A stretch of 64,000 bases of DNA from contig NZ_WHUV01000003.1 in the NCBI RefSeq assembly GCF_009380155.1, positions 62,001 through 126,000 of the forward strand. Direction: 5' to 3'. Below, in pieces: positions 59,790-64,000 of the stretch. This stretch comes from Pseudomonas piscis (GTDB lineage: Bacteria; Pseudomonadota; Gammaproteobacteria; Pseudomonadales; Pseudomonadaceae). Position 1 is the first letter of the stretch. Each line of letters starts with the position of its first letter. The position numbers and the translations under genes were made by a program. The notes below the pieces were generated by a model. That model saw only the letters and a program-made list of their open reading frames with translations. It had not been told where the DNA came from and made no database searches.

Positions 59790-59972
59790 ATGAACCTGTC
59801 TTCGGTAATCAGAGGTCTCTTGCTGGTCTTGATTCTTCTGGGCCTGATGGCCTCCGTCCTGCCCTCCAAGGCGCCTTTGGTGCGCCTGGGCGAGGGTGGC
59901 CCGCTGAGCTGGTTCCTGATTGGGCAGAGCGCCGAGCGTGCAGGTCCGGATTATGTTGCCAGCGCATTCTGA
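59790..59972 (+). CDS. Small hypothetical protein with one membrane segment
   Basis: 60 residues: a hydrophobic segment (about 6-26, IRGLLLVLILLGLMASVLP) followed by a short soluble tail. No known family. It lies divergent from the two-component system, behind a PhoP-box-like site, and overlaps the next small gene by 20 bases. Confidence 0.6.
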   Translation: MNLSSVIRGLLLVLILLGLMASVLPSKAPLVRLGEGGPLSWFLIGQSAERAGPDYVASAF

Positions 59973-60201
59973 TGACGCCAGCTACACCGATCAGTTGGTG
60001 TTGTGCCTGGTGTTGATTCTCTGTGTTTCGATTTCCCTGGGCGCCTACATCATGCGTTTCAATGCGCAGATCGATAAGCAGCGCGAGCTGTCTCCCGTGC
60101 ACCTGCTCGAGTGTGGCAAGGGGCGTGGAGCCTTTATCGTCGACCCTTATGGCCAGCGCAGCAGCAGTGACAACTGCTACGTGATCGAAGACGATAACTA
60201 G
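59953..60201 (+). CDS. Second small membrane protein
   Basis: 82 residues with one hydrophobic segment (about 13-32, LVLCLVLILCVSISLGAYIM) and a charged tail ending CYVIEDDN. No family recognised. An upstream in-frame ATG at 59920 would add residues overlapping the previous gene. The start is not certain because no strong ribosome site is visible. Confidence 0.55.
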   Translation: MLPAHSDDASYTDQLVLCLVLILCVSISLGAYIMRFNAQIDKQRELSPVHLLECGKGRGAFIVDPYGQRSSSDNCYVIEDDN

Positions 60202-60227
60202 CCCGGGGGCGTATGGTTCTCCGTCGA

Positions 60228-60263
60228 GTTCGAGCGCAAGAAACGTAGTTCTTGCGCTCGAAC
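60228..60263. repeat. Perfect 15-bp inverted repeat
   Basis: GTTCGAGCGCAAGAA (60228-60242) and its exact complement (60249-60263) flank a six-base loop. It follows the small membrane gene and precedes ogt. There is no T-tract, so it may be a transcript-stabilising hairpin, a Rho-dependent end, or a protein site. Confidence 0.75.
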
Positions 60264-60347
60264 CGAGATTTACAGTGAAGGCGTATCCAGGCTCGAACCC
60301 CGCAAGGGGCCGCCTGATTGCCTTGGTGGATTGAAGGAGACCCCGAC

Positions 60348-60848
60348 ATGTCCTGTGCATTCAAGATCATTCCCTCCCCAGTGGGCGAGCTGACCCTGGT
60401 CGCCAGGGGCGCGAAGCTGGCCGCGATTCTCTGGGAGCAGGAGCGCGAGAACCGGGTGCGCCTCGGCCCGCTCGAGCAAGCCCCCGAGCACCCGCAACTG
60501 CTGGAGACCGAGCGCCAGTTGCAGGAATACTTCGCCGGTACGCGCAAGCGTTTCGAGCTCGAACTGGATTTCGTCGGTACCGAGTTCCAGTGCAAGGTCT
60601 GGCAGGCGCTATTGACCATTCCCTTCGGTGAAACCCGCAGCTACAGCCAGATCGCCCAGCAGATCGGCAGCCCCAAGGCGGTGCGTGCGGTAGGCGCGGC
60701 CAATGGGCGCAACCCGATTTCCATCGTCACTCCCTGTCACCGGGTGATCGGGGCTTCGGGCAGCCTTACCGGCTTTGCCGGGGGGCTCGAGGCCAAGCAG
60801 TTCTTGCTGGCGCTGGAAGGTGGGGAAACCTTGCCGCTGGGGTTCTGA
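60348..60848 (+). CDS. ogt: Methylated-DNA-protein cysteine methyltransferase
   Basis: 166 residues. The active-site PCHRVIGASGSLTGFAGGLE near residue 132 contains the acceptor Cys. It repairs O6-methylguanine by irreversible transfer. No Ada regulatory domain, so it is the constitutive Ogt type. The ATG at 60348 begins MSCAFK after AAGGAG. Confidence 0.94.
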   Translation: MSCAFKIIPSPVGELTLVARGAKLAAILWEQERENRVRLGPLEQAPEHPQLLETERQLQEYFAGTRKRFELELDFVGTEFQCKVWQALLTIPFGETRSYSQIAQQIGSPKAVRAVGAANGRNPISIVTPCHRVIGASGSLTGFAGGLEAKQFLLALEGGETLPLGF

Positions 60849-60904
60849 GTGAGCGGTGGCGGCACCTGTGCCAGAATGTTCCATCGTTTTTTCTGGACAT
60901 TCCC

Positions 60905-61549
60905 ATGGACGCCGCCAAACCCAGCCTCATCCGCGAGACCTTCCCCGTCGGTCCGTTGCAGTGCAACTGCACCATCATCGGCGACCCGCTGACCAAGAAA
61001 GCCATAGTCGTCGATCCGGGCGGCAATCCGGACTTGATCATGGCGCGCCTCGATGCCCTGGGCCTGAAGGTGGTCAGCATCATCCACACCCATGCTCACC
61101 TGGATCATTTCCTGGCCTCCGGGCAGATGAAGGAAAAGACCGGCGCCACCTTGCACCTGCACAAGGATGACCAGTTCCTCTGGGACAACCTGGAGATGCA
61201 GTGCAGCATGTTCGGCGTGCCCTATACCCCAGTACCAGCCCCGGACCGCTGGTTGGGCGACGATGAGGAGCTGGCCTGCGGCTGCGGCGTGGCCCTGCAT
61301 ACCCCGGGACATACTCCAGGTTCCATGAGCTTTTGGTTTTCCGAGGCTAAGCTTCTGATTACCGGCGACACCTTGTTCAAGCGTGGGGTCGGGCGCACGG
61401 ATCTGTGGGGCGGCGACCAGGCCACCCTGGTGCGTTCGATCCAGCAGCGTCTGTATACCCTCGACGAAGACGCCACGGTGGTTGCCGGGCACGGTCCGGA
61501 CACCCGGCTGGGCGATGAAATGCGTCAGAACCCGTTCGTGAGAGCTTGA
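60905..61549 (+). CDS. MBL-fold hydrolase (YcbL/glyoxalase II-like)
   Basis: 214 residues. Metal-binding HTHAHLDHFLASG near residue 60, HTPGHTPGSM near residue 136, DTLFKRGVGRTD and AGHGPDT. The glyoxalase II-like arrangement suggests thioester hydrolysis, but YcbL-type enzymes lack the usual C-terminal helical domain and so their substrate is uncertain. Confidence 0.92.
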   Translation: MDAAKPSLIRETFPVGPLQCNCTIIGDPLTKKAIVVDPGGNPDLIMARLDALGLKVVSIIHTHAHLDHFLASGQMKEKTGATLHLHKDDQFLWDNLEMQCSMFGVPYTPVPAPDRWLGDDEELACGCGVALHTPGHTPGSMSFWFSEAKLLITGDTLFKRGVGRTDLWGGDQATLVRSIQQRLYTLDEDATVVAGHGPDTRLGDEMRQNPFVRA

Positions 61550-61659
61550 GTTTTTGCTCGGCGTTCCACGGAATTTTTGCCGTTCTGTGTGTTCCAACGC
61601 CGGCACAGGTCCGTTGCCAACGTCCTCTGCATTACAGAATGCATATGTAGGAGCTTTCC

Positions 61660-62403
61660 ATGTTCACCTCGCGTCGTTTGATTGTTGTCGCTACTGCTGT
61701 GGCCTTGTTATCCGGCTGCGCTTCGCCTAACCCCTATGACAACCAGGGGCAGGCCGACGGCGGTTCGTCGGGCATGAGCAAAACTGCGAAATATGGTGGC
61801 CTGGGTGCCTTGGCCGGCGCCTTGGCCGGTGCCGCGATCAGCCACAACAACCGTGGCAAGGGCGCGCTGATCGGCGCCGCGGTAGTCGGTGCATCCGCTG
61901 CCGGTTATGGCTACTACGCCGACCAGCAGGAGAAGAAGCTGCGCGCCAGCATGGCCAATACCGGAGTCGAGGTGCAGCGCCAGGGTGACCAGATCAAGCT
62001 GATCATGCCGGGCAATATCACCTTCGCCACCGACTCGGCGAACATCGCCCCAAGCTTCTATCAGCCGCTGAACAACCTGGCCAACTCCCTGCGCGAGTTC
62101 AACCAGAACCAGATCGAGATCGTCGGCTACACCGATAGCACCGGCAGCCGCCAGCACAACATGGACCTGTCCCAGCGTCGTGCGCAAAGCGTGGCCACCT
62201 ACCTGACTTCCCAGGGTGTGAGTGGCGCCAACCTGTCTTCGCGTGGTGCCGGCCCGGACAATCCGATCGCCAGCAACGCCGACGTCAACGGGCGGGCCCA
62301 GAACCGTCGGGTAGAGGTCAACCTCAAGGCAATCCCTGGCCAGCAGTACCAGCAGCCAGCCCAGCAGCAATATCAGCAGCCCTACCAGCAGCAGGGTTAC
62401 TGA
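61660..62403 (+). CDS. OmpA-family lipoprotein with glycine zipper
   Basis: 247 residues. Lipobox LLSGC (Cys20); a glycine-zipper segment about 45-85 (LGALAGALAGAAISHNN); an OmpA peptidoglycan-binding domain with DLSQRRAQSVATYL and GRAQNRRVEVNL near residue 170-225; and a Gln/Tyr-rich tail with repeated QQYQQP units. Probably anchors outer membrane to peptidoglycan. Confidence 0.9.
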   Translation: MFTSRRLIVVATAVALLSGCASPNPYDNQGQADGGSSGMSKTAKYGGLGALAGALAGAAISHNNRGKGALIGAAVVGASAAGYGYYADQQEKKLRASMANTGVEVQRQGDQIKLIMPGNITFATDSANIAPSFYQPLNNLANSLREFNQNQIEIVGYTDSTGSRQHNMDLSQRRAQSVATYLTSQGVSGANLSSRGAGPDNPIASNADVNGRAQNRRVEVNLKAIPGQQYQQPAQQQYQQPYQQQGY

Positions 62404-62428
62404 TCGAACCGGCTTGAGCCGCAGGCAT

Positions 62429-62466
62429 AAAAAAGCCCGCCCGATGAAGATCGGGCGGGCTTTTTG
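62429..62466. terminator. Bidirectional terminator
   Basis: AGCCCGCCCGAT and ATCGGGCGGGCT form a 12-bp stem around GAAG, with poly-A before and poly-T after. It separates the OmpA-like gene from yhcB. Confidence 0.95.
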
Positions 62467-62484
62467 TTGGCTGGCTGTAGCCGC

Positions 62485-62919
62485 TTACTTCTTCAGGCCA
62501 TATTGCTCGTCGAGCATGCCCGGGGCGTTCGGCGTCTTTGGCGCGTAGTCCCGTGGTGGTTCCTGGTCCCGTGGTGGGGTCAGGCGTTCACGTGGCGCCT
62601 GCACCGACTCGGAGTGCAGGGCGGCCAGCAGGCGCTGGCGGGTCAGTTCGTCCAGGGCCAGGCGATTGGCGCCTTCGGCCAGGTGATCCTGTACTTCCTG
62701 ATAGCTCTGGGTGAGTTTTTTCACCAGGGTGGCGGTGCTGTTGAAGTGCGTCACCACTTCGTTCTGGTAATTGTCGAAACGCTCCTGGATATCGTCCAGC
62801 TGACGCTGCGTGCGGTTAGGCGCGGCGTTGGGCAGCAGGCGAGCGACCAGGAATCCAATGGCGACACCCGCGACCAGGGCAAGAGTCGGCAACAACCAAA
62901 CTAAGAGCGAGTGTTCCAC
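62485..62919 (-). CDS. YhcB/ZapG-family membrane protein
   Basis: 144 residues. A single N-terminal membrane segment (LLVWLLPTLALVAGVAIGFL) is followed by a coiled-coil (QRQLDDIQERFDNYQNEV). YhcB helps coordinate cell division and envelope growth in enterobacteria. Its length and layout match the family. Confidence 0.9.
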   Translation of the reverse strand: MEHSLLVWLLPTLALVAGVAIGFLVARLLPNAAPNRTQRQLDDIQERFDNYQNEVVTHFNSTATLVKKLTQSYQEVQDHLAEGANRLALDELTRQRLLAALHSESVQAPRERLTPPRDQEPPRDYAPKTPNAPGMLDEQYGLKK

Positions 62920-63063
62920 GAGTCCTTCCTCTATAAACGGCTTTGCTTTACGTTAACGGCTCGAACCTGCGCTGTATACCGCGATTCACTCGCAATAGAT
63001 TGGCACAGACCATTTGCTAGACGAGTCGACCCCCTTCGAGGTCACGGAGTTCCTTCCTTGCTT

Positions 63064-63693
63064 ATGCGTGAAACCCCTGTAGTGATTGCCGGCCCCGTGG
63101 GCCAACTGGAAGCCCTGTATCTGGAGGTGCCCGACGCCCGCGGCGTGGCCCTGATCTGCCACCCGAACCCGGTACAGGGCGGCACCATGCTCAACAAGGT
63201 GGTCTCCACCTTGCAGCGCACGGCACGGGATGCCGGGCTGATCACCCTGCGCTTCAACTACCGTGGCGTCGGGGCCAGCGAAGGCAGTCACGACATGGGC
63301 ACGGGTGAAGTCGACGATGCCGAGGCGGCGGCCCACTGGCTGCGGGCCAAGCATCCACAACTGCCACTGACGCTGCTGGGCTTCTCCTTCGGCGGCTTCG
63401 TCGCGGCGAGCCTCGGTGGACGCCTCGAGGCCCAGGATATACGGCTCAAGCACCTGTTCATGGTGGCCGCAGCGGTGACTCGCCTGCGCGATACCGATAC
63501 CTTGCCCCACGACTGCCCGCTGACCCTGATCCAGCCGGAGACCGATGAGGTCATCGATCCGCAGGCGGTCTATGACTGGTCCGCGGCCCTGGTTCGTCCC
63601 CATGAGCTGCTGAAAGTGGCAGAATGTGGGCACTTTTTTCATGGCAAGCTCACCGATCTGAAGGATCTGGTGCTGCCGCGACTTTCGAATTGA
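63064..63693 (+). CDS. Alpha/beta hydrolase, putative
   Basis: 209 residues. The nucleophile elbow LGFSFGGFVAASL near residue 105 has Ser, with HPNPVQGGTMLNKV near residue 35 and a catalytic His in CGHFFHGKL near the C-terminus. Substrate unknown. The ATG at 63064 gives a standard short N-terminus. Confidence 0.9.
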   Translation: MRETPVVIAGPVGQLEALYLEVPDARGVALICHPNPVQGGTMLNKVVSTLQRTARDAGLITLRFNYRGVGASEGSHDMGTGEVDDAEAAAHWLRAKHPQLPLTLLGFSFGGFVAASLGGRLEAQDIRLKHLFMVAAAVTRLRDTDTLPHDCPLTLIQPETDEVIDPQAVYDWSAALVRPHELLKVAECGHFFHGKLTDLKDLVLPRLSN

Positions 63694-63717
63694 TTGCAGT
63701 CTGATAAGCGATTACCC

Positions 63718-64000
63718 ATGACTACTCGTACGCGCATCCTCACCGGCATCACCACCACCGGCACGCCGCACCTGGGCAACTATGCCGGGGCGATCCGCCC
63801 GGCGATCCTCGCCAGCCGCGATAGCAATGCCGATTCCTTCTATTTCCTGGCCGACTATCACGCCCTGATCAAGTGCGATGATCCGTTGCGCATCCAGCGT
63901 TCGCGCCTGGAGATCGCCGCCACCTGGCTGGCCGGTGGCCTGGATGTGGAGCGCGTGACCTTCTATCGCCAGTCCGACATCCCGGAAATCCCGCAACTGA
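63718..64000 (+). CDS. trpS: Tryptophanyl-tRNA synthetase, 5' part (3' truncated by window)
   Basis: About 94 codons from the ATG at 63718. The class I signature region [17 protein letters not shown] (HIGH-like HLGN) near residue 12 and [11 protein letters not shown] near residue 42 identify it. The rest lies outside the window. It follows the hydrolase gene by 24 bp. Confidence 0.93.
   Translation, partial: MTTRTRILTGITTTGTPHLGNYAGAIRPAILASRDSNADSFYFLADYHALIKCDDPLRIQRSRLEIAATWLAGGLDVERVTFYRQSDIPEIPQL

Overview
This window is about 64 kb of chromosomal DNA from a Pseudomonas species. The P. fluorescens complex (P. protegens or P. chlororaphis type) is the likeliest source, but that finer placement is inference. 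The evidence is the uniformly high GC, the protein sequences, and the order of genes around hemA, prs and phrB, which is the arrangement known from Pseudomonas chromosomes. I see no prophage, insertion sequence, CRISPR array or plasmid gene. About 70 coding regions, one tRNA, one riboswitch and a dozen terminator-like hairpins can be supported.

Layout. 1-3458: 3' end of a catecholate-type TonB receptor, a phosphate-selective porin with a possible Pho box, and a LysR regulator. 3684-10600 (minus): a housekeeping run of a TPR lipoprotein, lolB, ispE, tRNA-Gln, prs, rplY, pth and ychF. 10784-15504 (plus): hemA-prfA-prmC-moeB-murI, mostly coupled by overlapping stops and starts, followed by pagL. 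15984-26164 (minus): a compact cluster of a renalase-like flavoenzyme, a Trp-rich small protein, a DUF523/DUF1722 protein, a LitR-like MerR regulator, photolyase, a SnoaL-like protein, an SDR, an FAD oxidase, a DUF1365 protein, a Cfa-family methyltransferase, a DUF2878 protein and a Cys-cluster protein. 26359-28297 (plus): a TIGR01777 epimerase and hemH. 28353-32448: uracil and hypoxanthine salvage genes (uraA, upp, hpt) with small proteins. 32539-34050: mqo. 34051-48054: mixed housekeeping and transport genes, including a GDT1-family transporter behind a yybP-ykoY manganese riboswitch. 48200-57473: an AlkK-like acyl-CoA ligase, DUF1302 and DUF1329 secreted proteins, a MalT-type LuxR regulator and a LysR regulator. 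57645-60201: a two-component system divergent from two tiny membrane proteins. 60348-64000: ogt, an MBL hydrolase, an OmpA lipoprotein, yhcB, an alpha/beta hydrolase and the start of trpS.

The most interesting unit is the 16-26 kb minus-strand cluster. It joins a MerR regulator that lacks the usual B12-ligand motif to DNA photorepair and to enzymes that look like an unsaturated-lipid-modifying pathway. A strong sigma70-type promoter at 24902-24929 lies inside two pairs of TGTACA repeats, each pair with an 18-bp start-to-start distance, and a related pair lies upstream of the renalase-like gene. This fits a light- or singlet-oxygen-responsive regulon that repairs DNA and remodels membrane lipids. 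A second notable unit is the two-component system: its sensor has acidic patches, and a PhoP-box-like repeat sits in front of the divergent small membrane proteins.
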